From positions 7,725,328 to 7,789,327 of the forward strand of contig OX457031.1 of assembly GCA_949752745.1 (NCBI GenBank): a stretch of DNA of 64,000 bases. The letters run 5' to 3'. The notes beneath the pieces are model-generated. The model did not search any database, was not told the origin of the DNA, and saw nothing but the letters and a program-made list of their open reading frames with translations. This stretch comes from Protula sp. h YS-2021. Taxonomy: Eukaryota > Annelida > Polychaeta > Sabellida > Serpulidae. Positions 1-12,060 of this stretch are shown piece after piece. Both the position numbers and the translations under genes were made by a program. Each line of letters starts with the position of its first letter. Within the stretch, counting starts at the first letter, position 1.

Positions 1-1546
1 ATTGCTCAGATAACGAGGTCAGCAAGATAAAATCGCTCGAAAGGTAAAAAATGAAGTTTTGGGCGGCAACACAATTTACCTAGATCAAACACTATGTTGT
101 GAAACATGTCGGGTGTAATAGACAAACATTATGTTTATTAGAACATCCTTTATATTATTCATTGTTAAAAACAAGATACGAGGGAGAGGAGATAGAATTG
201 GCTAGAATAGATCGTGATCAGTGACAACAAAATGCTAAATTCCAACTCCACTAAATCAGCCAGTTGCAAGTTTTGCAACCCTATCGACTTAAATATACAT
301 CAATTTGTGATATTTGACAAAATATGATTTGAACGACGGAAGATGTTCTTTTGTCATTTCACGAATTCGGATCGTCTCAAACCATTCGTTCTCTCCCCCC
401 CCCCCCCCTTCGTGTTTCGATGTCATAAATGGTGCGTAAAGAAATGGATAATCAGTTGACTGATTGTTCCGGTCTGGTTGCTGGTACTGGTGTCTAACTA
501 ATGCAAGCATTTATGTTCTCCCAATCACTTCTCGCAAATCGTTTTGTCCTGGACAGAGATATTTCTGGGATCTTGCGACTGGGGGCCGATGCCTCCCCCC
601 TCCAAAAAAAAAATGGGGGCTATTTTAATGCCTTTATGGCCATAAAATGAACTTATTAAAAGCGTTGAATTAGGTCGATTTTGCAACGTATTTTCTTCAC
701 AAACAATAAACACAGTTAATTGCTTAAAGAGATCAACAATATTTGATAAAAAAAAATTACACGTCTTTGAACCGTTCTTAAAACATCAGTGAAATGATAG
801 AGTTCTACTGCTTTTTAGTCTAGACACAGTTGTTTTTTGAAAATAATTATTTAATCCTAAGAACGTTATGAAAAAATGGGCACAACGTAAACAATATAGG
901 AGCCATTCTTGTTATGACAGCAAGAGTTATAGTTCCTATAACAGAACTTGTCAGTGATGCCAGTTTTGCTAGTCTCGGCGCGTGACTGGGGCCAATGACG
1001 TTATTTTAGAACGAGTGCATTACGTGAATGGCCCTCTTATAAATTAAGGCGCTCAGTTTTTATGGTCAAATAACAATTTTGAATGAAGAAAATAGAAATT
1101 TGTTTTAGATCAGGATATAAAATTACCTATTATCACCCACAACGACACTGATTCTTCAGTTGCAAAACCACTCTTTACTCAAGTTTGGTAGTTTCGCTGT
1201 GGTCGAAAATAATGCGCCAGGGTACTTCTCAGTGCGTTTTTTTAAAGAAAAAATAAGCCTGCTAGTCTGAACCTAACGGTCCAGAAACGCGCACCGAAAG
1301 ATTCAGAGCCTCGACAGTTGGGATCAGTGGTCATTTCTACCACTGGAACTATGATCCTTTTTGTCCCAGGAAGATAGAAAGGGTCCGCAGGGACTATATA
1401 TCCTTATGAGAAAAACATGACAGGTGTCTGTTAATGTACCTGAAGTCAAATAAAAAATGAGCAAATTTCATTGATTGGTGGCAAGCTGTTCTTGTGATAA
1501 GAATTAAAGCATTTTTTCTTTCATCTAAAAATGCCAAACATAAAGG
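1..1546. other. Gene-free AT-rich host DNA
   Basis: I see no convincing coding region here. The open frames are short and of low complexity. There is a C-run near 393-407 and poly-A stretches, but no exon-like conservation I recognise. It could be intergenic DNA or an upstream intron of the Ras gene. Confidence 0.5.
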
Positions 1547-1995
1547 TAGTATGGGTTCTAACAAGAATTGGTATTGTAAATGAGCCAGCTGGACTTTCAA
1601 AATATGTACAGTCCTTGAGCACTTGAGTGAGTTTGTTAACACACTCAAGCCTGCATTTCTTGATCGATTGTCAAAATGTTTTACATATAGGTAATATGGG
1701 TATGGGTCCTAACGAGAGTTGGTTTTGTAAATGAGCCAGGTCGGCCTGAGGACATTGGCCCAGCTGGATTTTAAAAATTCACAGTCTTTGAGCACCTAAT
1801 GAGTTTGTTAACACGCTGAATCCAACATTTCTTAATCGATTGTCGAAATATAAATCGAGATATAACTAGTGTGGGTACTACTACTATCAAGGGTTAGTAT
1901 TGTGAATGGGCTAGGTTGGCCCAAGGACATTGACTCAGCTGGACTTAAAAAATTAGGCTACATTTTTTGGTCGAGTGTCAAAATATGTTACTGGA
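1547..1995. repeat. Degenerate tandem repeat, about 165 bp, three copies
   Basis: Three diverged copies begin near 1547, 1700 and 1875. Shared blocks are 'taaatgagccag', 'cccagctgga', 'gagtttgttaacac' and 'ttgatcgattgtc'. Each copy differs by several substitutions and small indels, so this is an old tandem array. No coding function is visible. Confidence 0.6.
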
Positions 1996-2039
1996 ATTGT
2001 ATGCCCGGAGGGGGACATAGCCAGTTTCACTGACCTACT

Positions 2040-2130
2040 TGTTATGTCTCCCCGACCAAAGGGAGATATATAGTGTTTGTACGTTCTGTGTGTGTATGTG
2101 TGTGTGTGTCAGTCTGTTGTGAACAAAATG
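2040..2130. repeat. Dispersed repeat start with (GT)n tract
   Basis: The block 'tatgtctccccgacca' is followed by a G-rich stretch and a tgtgtatgtgtgtgtgtg microsatellite. The same arrangement recurs at about 12266-12355, so this is a dispersed family with a built-in GT microsatellite. The downstream 2130-2550 sequence, with repeated 'gtatgacgtcat', probably belongs to the same unit. Short open frames over it are not convincing genes. Confidence 0.6.
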
Positions 2131-2569
2131 TTGTGTGCAAGATATCTCGAGAACGAAACCTCAGATCAACTTCAAACTCAATCGATTTACTCCTTGGCTG
2201 AGTCGGACGGTTCTGTCAACTTCAGACGCATGTCACGTGATTACGGAAGGTGTATGACGTCATTACGTAAAAAAATTGTGTGCGAAGTTTCTCAGCCGCT
2301 GAACATTGGAGAAAGTTGAAACTTGGTGAGATTGTTGCTTGATAGGTCCGAAAGATTCTTTAAAATTTTTCGCGAGTACAACGAACGAATGCGGCGTATG
2401 ACGTCATCGCGTAAAATTGTGTCTTTGTCGTTGTCGTTGAACGGGACATTGAACACCAAAGAAACAAAGAGATCGGCACTTTGTCAAAAAATTGGTAAAC
2501 ATTTAGACATTTTGCACCGAGAATCGAAGTTTTATCCAGCGAGGCTCTGAGAAACTATGAGGCACACTT

Positions 2570-4545
2570 TTACACAGTACCAGCATATATATGGAAAATA
2601 GTCTTACCGTCTTGAAATTGTAAGGAAAGATAGCAGGCCTTACTATCTGCCTGCAACTTTCGGTGATTGGCAAAAAAACTGGCGAACATTTTGGCGAAAA
2701 ACTAGAAAAATTTCAGTAAAATCTTCTCGAACTCCAGGAAAATAGACTCATTTCCTTGTAATTTTAAATAACAGTAGCACACGTTACTAACTAACTGACT
2801 GTTACTTTTTTTGGCAGTTAGCCTAAAATTGGCGGAAATATTGGGCAAAAACCTTCTTTTTCTCCAGTCTTGCTGTCTTGCCATTTTACATATAGATAGC
2901 GGTCATTGGCACTTACCTGGCTGTTACTGAAATATGAATATAAAACTCAAATTCTTTCCGTAAAATCTTAACTGAGGCCAGAAAAATAGCCTTACTCTCT
3001 TAAAATTTAAGTAAAGGTAGCAGGCATTACTACCTTCCTGTTACTTATTTTTTAATTCGCCAAAAGTTGGAAACAAAATAATTTTTTCTGGTTAAATCTT
3101 AACCGACGCCAGAAAAATAAAATTTTGTTTAAGAGAGCGGTCATTGCTAACTAACTTGCTGACAGCTGAAAGGTATTTCTTCCCGTTTCTTCCCTATTTC
3201 TTCCCAGGGAAGGGAAGAAATACCTTTCTTCCCGGAAGAAAACCAACCCTGCTTGCTGTAACTGTGTTTTTCCGTCATTGGGAAAAAATGGCAGTAATAA
3301 GAAATATTGGTCAAAAACCAATTTGTAAGCAAACGCTAGGGATGTATCTTACTGTCAGAAAATTTTAAAGAATGGAAGCGAAGACTAGTGCTTACCAGGC
3401 CAGTATTTTCCTTCTCGGTGGTTCGCCAAATTATCTGAAAGATCGGCGAAAAACATTTTCTTATTGAAATCGTTAGTATCTTGTATATGGCCTTACTGTG
3501 CTGAAATGGTGAATACAGGTAGCGAGCATTGGTACCTACCTAGCTCTATATATCTATTTTTGATTCGCCAGAAATTAGCGGAAGAATGGGCGAAAAAAGT
3601 TTAAACACCGTATCCTTTGAAATAAGAATTCTAAGCAGATAAGAAACCAGATATTTTTTCGTAGGCTGTTCCGGTAGACTACCGATAAATCAAATGTCAC
3701 AGAAACTTCATTTTTTCACCATTTTAGGTTGGAGACTGTATAAAAAACTTATTTTCTTGCCTTAGAAATAAAAAAGAACATGAAAAATTGAAAATCCAAA
3801 AAAAAAAAAAAAAATCAAAATTTGGATAGGTTATTCAATACTGAACTACCAACATTTCAATAAACAGCCAAATATAAATTTAGTTTTCCAATATTTTTAG
3901 TTTCCTTTCGAATGATTTGAATTTACTTTGTTCAACTTATTTTCATCCTTTGGTATGAAAAAATGAAGCAATATTGATCATTTGACAATCGAACTATCGG
4001 TGGGCTATTCCAGAATAGCCTACCAAACAATAACTGGTTTTTTATGTGCTTCAGAATTCTTATTTTAAATAATACAATGTTTTTAGTAAAATCTTAACTG
4101 ACGCCAAGGAAATAGTCTTACTGTTTTGAAATGTTGAATAAAGGTAGCAGACTGTACTGTCTGACTTGTTTTTAATTTTGACGCTGGTGGAATATTGACC
4201 TAAACCAGATTTTCTTTTAAACATATCTTCCCCTAGGACCTTTGTGGAAACGTTATAAAATTTTGGTTGAATGTAAAGAGATCTGAGGATTTAGTGATAA
4301 TATCATAGAATGATTGAATGTACTTTGAACAAGTGTCCACCTGGCTATTATTATTATTATTTTTGGCAGCTTGCCAAAATATAATGAACATATTAGCGAA
4401 TAACCACTTTGGCAATTCGCAAAAAATTTTCGGATAAATTGGTGATGACCAATTTTTGTATTAAAATCTTGACCGACGCCAGGTACATAGCCTTACTATC
4501 TTGAAATTTTCCCTACAGGTTATACTTATATGTCATAAATCTTAT
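2570..4545. repeat. Degenerate tandem array, about 300 bp units
   Basis: Related blocks recur about every 250-400 bp: 'aaaatcttaactgacgcca', 'atagccttact', 'ggtagcaggcattac' and 'attcgccaaaa'. Copies are visible near 2580, 2720, 2950, 3090, 3470, 4085 and 4460. A further copy in reverse orientation lies at about 36590-36800, between mobile elements 1 and 2, so the family is dispersed as well as tandem. No gene is evident. Confidence 0.55.
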
Positions 4546-5055
4546 AGTCAACAATCATATATGTCATAAATCTTAACAACAGCAATCGTGAGTTGGGGTT
4601 GTCCATGGAGACACTTGTTTTTAACGTGCACGTCGTAATCTAGGTAACACGTACATGAGTGCATTGTATATGCCGAAGAATTTCATACACTATGCTTGGG
4701 ACGAGATGCATTTTAGAAAAAAAAAACGCAAACAGGGCTGCCCGATCCACTACTTCGGACCGATTCCCTGGTAGCAATTTGCCCAGGAGGTCCAAATTTT
4801 TGTGTTGTCAAAATCGGTGGCTTTCATCTTTGTAAAGACTGCGCTTTTACGGCTGGGCACAGTGTGATCGGACCTTCTTCTTGTAACATCAGTTCAGATG
4901 CTGGAAAAATTGCCAAATTTATTTCTTAATTTATATGCCATAGAGCATGCTCTCAGTGTATAAATAAAAGATTTGTGGTCATTTCCACGTTCTTTCTTTA
5001 AAAGAAAAAGTGTAACACAGGAGCTATTTATAGTAAAGCATCAAGCTGCTTGAGT

Positions 5056-5275
5056 GTTGTATTGCGTTTGCTGGAGTGCAGTATTGGAGTTGTTGGAGTG
5101 TAGTGTGTGGGGTTGCTAGAGTGCAGTGTGGGGTTGCTGGAGTGTAATGTGGGGTTGTTGGAGTGTAGTGTGGGGTTGCTGGAGTGCAGTGTTGGGTTGC
5201 TGGAGTGTAGTGTGGGGTTGTTGGAGTGTAGTGTGGGGTTGCTGGAGTGTAGTGTGGGGTTGTTGGAGTGTGGAA
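5056..5275. repeat. Minisatellite, 21 bp unit, upstream of M-Ras
   Basis: About ten copies of a G/T-rich unit near 'gttgctggagtgtagtgtgg' run up to about 250 bp before the M-Ras start codon. The long frames in both directions across it are products of a repeat whose period is a multiple of three. It lies in the probable 5' UTR or proximal promoter, so copy number might affect expression; that is speculation. Confidence 0.75.
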
Positions 5276-5527
5276 GTACGTTGCTGGGTGCAGCATTACG
5301 TTGCCGGTGTGTAGTATTGCAGGATGTGGACCAGGCCCTGACGGTAGCACAGCCGTGGTACCTAATTTTCGAAGAATCCCCTTTGTGTGCATTGGTATCT
5401 TTGACACGTGCCACAACAATTTTTTCAAGTGACAACCGCCGGTTTATCAATTTCGTATTTTTTCGCCGGGTTCTGACAAGGACCGTGGCAGTAATGGAGC
5501 GCGACTGTTGCTGGTTGCAGAGCGACG

Positions 5528-8500
5528 ATGTCGAAGCCTCCCAACGACAACGTGCAGACGTACAAACTGGTGGTGGTGGGCGACGGCGGCGTGGGCAAAT
5601 CAGCGCTCACCATTCAGTTCTTCCAGAAGATGTTCGTGCAGGACTACGATCCGACCATTGAGGACAGCTACATCCAGCACACGTGCATCGACTCCAGCAT
5701 GTGCATCCTAGACGGTACGTGCTACGTTATACACGTGCATCGACGCCAGCATGTGCATCCTGGACGGTACGTTGTGTTATACACGTGCGTCGACTCCAGC
5801 ATGTGCATCCTAGACGGTACGTGCTACGTTATACACGTGCATCGACTCCAGCATGTGCATCCTAGACGGTACGTGTTACGTTATACACGTGCATCGACGC
5901 CAGCATGTGCATCCTAGACGGTACGTGCTACGTTATACACGTGCATCGACGCCAGCATGTGCATCCTAGACGGTACGTGCTACGTTATACACGTGCATCG
6001 ACGCCAGCATGTGCATCCTAGACGGTACGTGCTACGTTATACACGTGCATCGAATCCAGCATGTGCATCCTAGACGGTACGTGCTACGTTATACACGTGC
6101 ATCGACGCCAGCATGTGCATCCTGGACGGTACGTTGTGTTATACACGTGCGTCGACTCCAGCATGTGCATCCTAGACGGTACGTGCTGCGTTATACACGT
6201 GCATCGACGCCAGCATGTGCATCCTGGACGGTACGTGCTACGTTATACTCGTGAATCGACGCCAGCATGTGCATCCTGGGCGGTACGTGCTACGTTATAC
6301 ACGTGTATCGACGCCAGCATGTGCATCCTGGACGGTACGTGCTACGTTATACACGTGCATCGACTCCAGCATGTGCATCCTAGACGGTACGTTCTACGTT
6401 ATACACGTGCATCGACTCCAGCATGTGCATCCTGGACGGTACGTGCTAGTTATACGCGTGCAGCGACTCCAGCATGTGTACCCCAGCCTGCACGCGTGAC
6501 GTAGTACTTCCTAGACGTACGTCATGGCCATCCCGAGCGGTCATTTGATAGGGAGTCACTGGGCAATACACAAAAAAACCAACATTTGTTGAAGTAATTG
6601 TGAGTTGTAGGACTGGCTGTTAAGACGAAAAAACATAAAAAAAGTCATCGTGGCAGTCGTGTGTTTAGACTTACCCAAGACCCCTATTACTGTCACCACA
6701 GCCCGACCCTCTCTCCCATGTCGTGTAGTAGTGTGGTCTAATAGCTGCGTCTGTTGCTGTACAGTGCTCGACACGGCGGGACAGGAAGAGTTCTCTCATG
6801 CCCCCCTCCCCCCGCCCCCTGCCATTGACGCCTACAGTAGTGTGGTCTGATGGCCCTGTCTGTTGCTGTACAGTGCTCGATTAGGCTGGACAGGAAGAGT
6901 TCTCCCATGCCCCCGCCCCCCGCCCCCCCCCCCATAACGCCTGCAGTAGTGTGGCCTGATGGCCCTGTCTTTTGCTGTACAGTGCTCGACACGGCGGTAC
7001 AGGAAGAGTTCTCCCATGCCCCCGCCCCCCGCCCCCCCATAACGCCTGCAGTAGTGTGGTCTGATGGCCCTGTCTTTTGCTGTACAGTGCTCGACACGGC
7101 GGGGCAGTAAGAGTTCTCCCATGCCCCCTCCCCCCCCCCCCGCCCCCGCCCGTCCCCATGACGCCTGCAGTAGTGTGGTCTGATGGCCCTGTCTTTTCCT
7201 GTACAGTGCTCGACACGGCGGGACAGGAAGAGTTCTCCGCCATGAGGGAGCAGTACATGCGCAAAGGCGACGGCTTCCTATTGGTCTATTCTGTGGTTGA
7301 TAAACAAAGCTATGAGAACATACATCATTTTCACACACAGATCCTGCGAGTAAAAGATAGGTGAGTAAAATGGACTGGTAGTGAAAGAGATGGATGCGTA
7401 GTTTGTGTGATTGCAGAGGTGGACGTTTTGTTTGTGTGCTTACAGAGATGGACTTTTGTTTTTTTTTTAAATTCCAGAGATGGATGTATTGTTTGCGTTA
7501 TGGCATAGGTGGGTGTATTGTTTGTGTGATTGCAGAGATGGATGTATTGTTTTCGTGATGGCAGAGATGGATGTATTGTTTGCGTGATGGCAGAGATGGA
7601 TGTATTGTTTGCGTGTTGGCAGAGACGGGTGTATTGTTTGTGTAATGGCACAGATGGTTGTATTGTTTACGTGACTACAGAGATGGATATATTGTTTGTG
7701 TGATGGCAGAGAGGGATGTATTGTTTGTGTGATGGTATAGATGGATGTATTGTTTCCGTGATGGCAGAGACGGATGTATTGTTTACGTGACTACAGAGAT
7801 TGTTGTATTGTTTGCGTGATGGCATTGATGGATGTATTGTTTCCGTGATGGCATTGATTGATGTATTGTTTGCGTAATGGCAGAGATGGATATATTGTTT
7901 GCGTGATGGCAGAGATGGATGTATTGCTTGCGTGATGGCAGAGACGGAGGTATTGTTTGCGCGATTGCAGAGACGGATGTATTGTTTACGTGACTACAGA
8001 GATTGATGTATTGTTTCCGTGATGGCATTGATTGATGTATTGTTTGCGTGATGGCAGAGACGGAGGTATTTGCGTGATTGCAGAGACGGAGGTATTGTTT
8101 ACTTGACTACAGAGATTGATGTATTGTTTGCGTGATGGCAGAGATGGATGTATTGTTTCCGTGATGGCATTGATGGATGTATTGTTTGCGTGATGGCAGA
8201 GACGGAGGTATTGTTTACTTGACTACAGAGATTGATATATTGTTTGCGTGATGGCATTGATGGATATATTGTTTGTGTGACTACAGAAATGGATGTATTG
8301 TTTGTGTGATGGCAGAGATGGTCGTTTTGTTCTTTGATTGCAGAGACTACGTCCCCATGCTCCTAGTTGCCAACAAAGTAGATTTAGTTCATATTAGAAA
8401 AATCACGGACAAAATGGGTCAAGAACTGGCATCCAGTTTACAGGTACTGTGCAGTGCTATAAGCGTCCCTCGGCTGTTTTACGTGCCAAGCATTACGTCC

Positions 8501-9225
8501 GTACAGATGTGGCAGGGAGCAAGGGGGGGGGGGGGGCAGGGGAAGGGGTATACGCGTCCTTCGGCTGTATTAGGTGCCAAGCATTAAATCCATACTTGAG
8601 GAGGAGAGGGCAGGGAAAGGAGTTTAGTTCACCAATGTTATTGTTTATGGATGACGTAAATGAGGGGGTAACTGTTATTTTGCGATGTAATTTATAATAT
8701 ATATTTAGTTTCCTGCATTTGTTTTTTTTTTTTTTTCCATACGTTTATACATCTGCTTGATTTGAAAACTGCGTAATACTGATACAATACTGATACAATA
8801 CTGATATAATACTTGTGGACTGTTCAGATACCGTACATAGAGACGAGTGCGAAGGACCCCCCTCTCAACGTCGACGCCGCATTTCACGAGGTTGTGCGAG
8901 TTATCAGGTCGGTTGCCTTCTTATTCCTTGTCGCTATCGGTAGCGCTGTGGTAATGTTTCAAAAGCAGTGTGAGAAGATAAAAAAACAAACGAAAAAAAA
9001 TAAAAAGGAACAAACGGGTGGTATAAGCCGAGTTATGGGTACAATTTATCAGGAAGGAGTTCTTAATAATATCATAAAAAATCGTGGTGATGGTTATATT
9101 TGAGGATAGATTTTGTGTTATTGTATTTATGGAATGATTTTGTGTTGTGTTGCAGGAAGCAGCCCGACAGTGAAAGAACCAGGATTAATAAGCGTCGCAA
9201 ACATCGAAAGTGCACTCTCCTCTGA
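5528..9225 (+). CDS. MRAS: M-Ras-type small GTPase, five coding exons
   Basis: A small membrane-anchored GTPase of the Ras family that cycles between GDP and GTP and signals to growth and morphology pathways. Coding exons are 5528-5714, 7207-7360, 8344-8443, 8828-8907 and 9156-9225 (591 nt, 196 aa plus stop), all with GT-AG borders and compatible phases. Exon 1 has the P-loop [11 protein letters not shown] and switch I ([14 protein letters not shown]). Exon 2 has [17 protein letters not shown]. Exon 3 has the guanine-specificity motif NKVD. Exon 4 has [12 protein letters not shown], the pattern that separates M-Ras from R-Ras and Ras. Exon 5 is basic and ends in the CAAX box CTLL, predicted to be geranylgeranylated. 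The start sits in context gacgATGT and gives the usual short M-Ras N terminus. Human M-Ras is about a dozen residues longer. The last residues of exon 1 (after IQHT) lie inside a minisatellite unit. An upstream non-coding exon is possible but not visible. Confidence 0.93.
5679..6475. repeat. 52-bp minisatellite copying exon 1 end and donor site
   Basis: About fifteen copies of a 52-bp unit start inside M-Ras exon 1 and continue through the start of intron 1. Each unit repeats the exon's last about 35 nt (ending in 'catcctagac') and the donor 'ggtacgt'. Differences between copies are mostly single substitutions. Because 52 is not a multiple of three, the frame rotates between copies. The first GT at 5715 is the one that joins in phase with exon 2. 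The later copies are potential decoy or alternative donors. Confidence 0.85.
6743..7206. repeat. Tandem copies of M-Ras exon 2 acceptor region
   Basis: A unit of about 105-120 bp is repeated so that the acceptor 'tgtacag' plus the first about 30 nt of exon 2 ('tgctcgacac...') occurs five times, at about 6767, 6875, 6984, 7092 and 7207. Between copies are C-runs of variable length and 'gtagtgtggtctgatgg'. Only the last copy continues into the full exon with AMREQYMR. The earlier ones break into C-rich sequence and would give a truncated, frame-shifted product if used. Confidence 0.85.
7385..8342. repeat. Intron 2 minisatellite, about 29 bp unit
   Basis: Thirty or so copies of 'gatggatgtattgtttgcgtgatggcaga' variants fill nearly all of M-Ras intron 2. 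Each copy carries a 'gcag' or 'acag' acceptor-like dinucleotide, but only the last one (8343) precedes exon 3. Higher-order structure is visible where 'gtgactacagagattg' variants alternate with 'gcgtgatggcagagatgg' variants. Confidence 0.85.
8444..8827. other. M-Ras intron 3 with short repeats
   Basis: The intron holds two copies of a roughly 90 bp segment ('cctcggctgtt...gtgccaagcatta' near 8466 and 8558), a G-run at about 8524-8536, a poly-T tract at about 8722-8737, and four copies of 'actgatacaat' at about 8777-8815. No gene is seen inside. Confidence 0.6.
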
Positions 9226-9639
9226 TGATCCTCGTCGTTTCTAGTCACAAAATCCAAACGCACATCCCTCGCTTGTACTCCACTGTCAGTGGCGCGCACA
9301 CACCGCTGTTCTCTTGTCAGCCGATTTGACGACGGAATGACGTCATTTTATGCTTGTATGGCGTCACTGTGGACATTTGGTATGCCGGTGGTTGTCAATT
9401 TCTCGCTGGGATTTTCTTTTTGAGCGAAAAATGAAATGAGTTGAAGCTTTGAGGTCAACTGAACGTTCTTGTAATATCCGTCGTGGAAAGTTCATGTGCA
9501 AGCTGTAGACACTTAGCTGGGTTTGGGGGGCTGCTGGTTAAAGGCTGTGTGTGAGGGGGGGGGGGGGCGGGGGAGAGGGGGGAGGCGAACCATGCTGCCT
9601 AGTACAGGTGTGCGCATTCGGGATGGGGGTTGGGTGGTT

Positions 9640-9830
9640 CGAGGCAGACTGCGGAGTAGAGGGTGTGTGCATTCGGGGGTGCGGGGGGTGGGGCAAGGCA
9701 GACTGCGGAGTAGAGGGGGTGTGCATTCGGGGGTGCGGGGGTGGGGCAAGGCAGACTGCGGAGTAGAGGGGGTGTGCATTCGGGGGTGCGGGGGCGGGGG
9801 AGGCGAGACAGGCTGCGGAGTACAAGCTCT
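9640..9830. repeat. Minisatellite, about 51 bp unit
   Basis: Four G-rich copies of a unit with 'gcagactgcggagtagaggg' and 'gtgtgcattcgggggtgcgg' lie downstream of M-Ras. G-runs make it a possible G-quadruplex former. Confidence 0.75.
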
Positions 9831-10034
9831 ATAGCTTCAGGAGGACCAGCAAAATATAAAACCTATATATTTAACGCGTGTTTAAAAAGTGTTTGCTTCG
9901 TTCGCTACGTTTTGCTCGATTTCGATTAACAAAATATCAGGCAAATTGTCTGCTTCTAAAAGCTGAAAGAAATTTGGGGAGGTGAAAAAAAAATAACCGG
10001 GACATCATCTGGGTAGAGCATGGCAAGTGTCTGG

Positions 10035-10492
10035 CTTTGAGCGGTCGTGTGGGGAAGACACTGAGCGGTGGTGTGGGGAAGACACTGAGCGGTGGTGTGG
10101 GGAAGACACTGAGCGGTGGTGTGGGGAAGACACTGAGCGGTGGCATTGGGAAGACACTGAGCGGTGATGTGGGAAAGACACTGAGCGGTGGTGTAGGGAA
10201 GACACTGAGCACTGGTGTGGGGAAGACACTGAGTGGTGGTGTGGGGAAGACACTGAGCGGTGGCATTGGGAAGACACTGAGCGGTGATGTGGGAAAGACA
10301 CTGAGCGGTGGTGTAGGGAAGACACTGAGCGGTGGTGTGGGGAAGACACTGAGTGGTGGTGTGGGGAAGACATTGAGCGGTGGCATGGGGAAGACGCTGA
10401 GCGGTGGTGTGGGGAAGACACTGAGCGGTGGTGTGGGGAAGACATTGAGCGGTGGTGTGGGAAAGACATTAAGCGGTGGTTTTGGGAAGACT
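10035..10492. repeat. 24-bp minisatellite
   Basis: About nineteen copies of 'gcggtggtgtggggaagacactga' variants. A second-order duplication is visible: the run containing 'ggcattgggaag', 'gatgtgggaaag' and 'ggtgtagggaag' appears twice. The 24-nt period keeps all six frames open, giving spurious repeat proteins. Confidence 0.9.
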
Positions 10493-10784
10493 AGCTTCTC
10501 CGTGCAGGTGCGCAGAATGAAACACGCGGGGAACGGGAGAGTTATCCAGCAGGTCTCATGTTTGCGAGTTGTTGCTATCATATGCACTGTTCTGTTCTCG
10601 GCATTTTGCATGTGCCGTTTTCTTATGTGATGCAGTCACGAGGCATTGTCATGCGTCGGTAGTCACTCATTTTATGTGATGCTTTAACTATTCTATAGTT
10701 ATTCTAATGTATTGGTGCCATATTGTTGCTGTTAGATGCAGAAGTATGTTGTTGAGTTTGTGTACTGCGAGTGTTAGGGTGTCA

Positions 10785-11225
10785 GACAACGCCGGCACGT
10801 GCAGGCATCAGTCATACACAGATCCTACAGCCTTCAGACCACGCCGGCACGTGCAGGCATCAGTCATACACAGATCCTACAGCCTTCAGACCGCGCCGGC
10901 ACGTGCAGGCATCAGTCATACACAGATCATACAGCCATCAGACCACGCCGGCACGTGCAGGCATCAGTCATACACAGATCCTACAGCCTTCGGACCACGC
11001 CGGCACGTGCAGGCATCAGTCATACACAGGTCATACAGCCTTCAGACCACGCCGGCACGTGCAGGCATCAGTCATACACAGATCCTACAGCCTTCGGACC
11101 GCGCCGGCACGTGAATGCTTCAGTCATACACAGATCCTCCAGCCTTCAGACCGCGCCGGCACGTGCAGGCATCAGTCATACACAGATCCTCCAGCCTTCA
11201 GACCGCGCCGGCACGTGAAGGCTTG
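10785..11225. repeat. 52-bp minisatellite
   Basis: About eight copies of a unit built from 'cgccggcacgtgcaggcat', 'cagtcatacacagatcct' and 'acagccttcaga'. Each unit has a CACGTG E-box core, so the array is also a CACGTG cluster. The last copy decays at about 11220. Confidence 0.88.
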
Positions 11226-11459
11226 AGTCGTGCACACCATACAGACTCGCATGAACGTGAACCTACGATCGCCTTTGAATGACCTTTATCTGAGTTTAAT
11301 TATTTGTTAGGAATAGCAGCGGCGGTGAGAATGTCGTGATGTTGTCGTGGGAGTTGTAGGAACCGCTTTACAAATGGCTTTGACCCCCTCTCCCGCCCTC
11401 CCGCAACCAAGTCATCCGGTTCACATGCATGAGACTGCACTCACGCTGACACCCAGTGA

Positions 11460-11695
11460 CCTGTATAAAGCAGGTGGTCTGTGTAAAGCCGATGGTCTGT
11501 GTAAAGCCTGTGGTCTGTGTAAAGCCTGTGATCTGTGTAAAGCGGGGGGTCCGTGTTAAGTGGGTGGTCTGTGTAATGCCGGTGGTCCGTGTAAAGCGGA
11601 GGGTCCGTGTTAAGTGGGTGGTCTGTGTAATGCCGATGGTCCGTGTAAAGCCGATGATTCTTGTTAAGTCGGCGGTCCGTGTGAAGGCTCCACTG
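11460..11695. repeat. Minisatellite, about 17-18 bp unit
   Basis: About a dozen copies of 'gtggtctgtgtaaagcc' variants. A longer period is superimposed: 'gggtccgtgttaagtgggt' alternates with 'ggtctgtgtaatgccg'. Confidence 0.8.
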
Positions 11696-11814
11696 TCTAG
11701 TCGAGAACACCAGTTTATAGTTTTGGGGTCTTGTTGATTTGTTGCGTTGAATGTTGATTGTTGTCTTGAATGTGAAACGCCCGCTTTGCTTCATAACCCA
11801 AAGCCTATAAGACT

Positions 11815-12060
11815 AAAGTGTACTTGGATGTACTTAATGTGTGAATGTACTTGATGAAAGAGTACGCGTGTACTTGATTATAGTCCTCATGTACTTGACA
11901 AGAGTGCGTGTGTACTTGATCAGAGTCCGCGTGTACTTCAGCAGAGTACATGTGTATTTGATCATAGTACCAGTGTACTTGATCATAATAAGTCTGTACT
12001 TGATTAGAGTACATGTGTACCTTATTGAAGTACGCATCTACGTAATCTGTACACTTGTGT
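11815..12060. repeat. Minisatellite with 'tgtacttgat' core
   Basis: About a dozen copies of 'gtgtacttgatcagagta' variants, period about 21 bp. It is the last of the chain of minisatellites before the candidate polyadenylation signal. Confidence 0.75.

Noticed and set aside
2077..2550. Two adjacent frames in the 2.1-2.5 kb region
   Set aside because: They lie in a dispersed repeat that recurs at 12.27 kb and have no protein-like pattern.
5679..6475. CRISPR-like regular array
   Set aside because: Units are contiguous 52-bp repeats without unique spacers, inside a eukaryotic gene; it is a minisatellite.
10037..10630. A 197-aa frame with repeated SGGVGKTL that looks like a chain of Walker A P-loops
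   Set aside because: It is the translation of a 24-bp minisatellite; all frames on both strands are open for the same reason, and there is no start context or domain around it.
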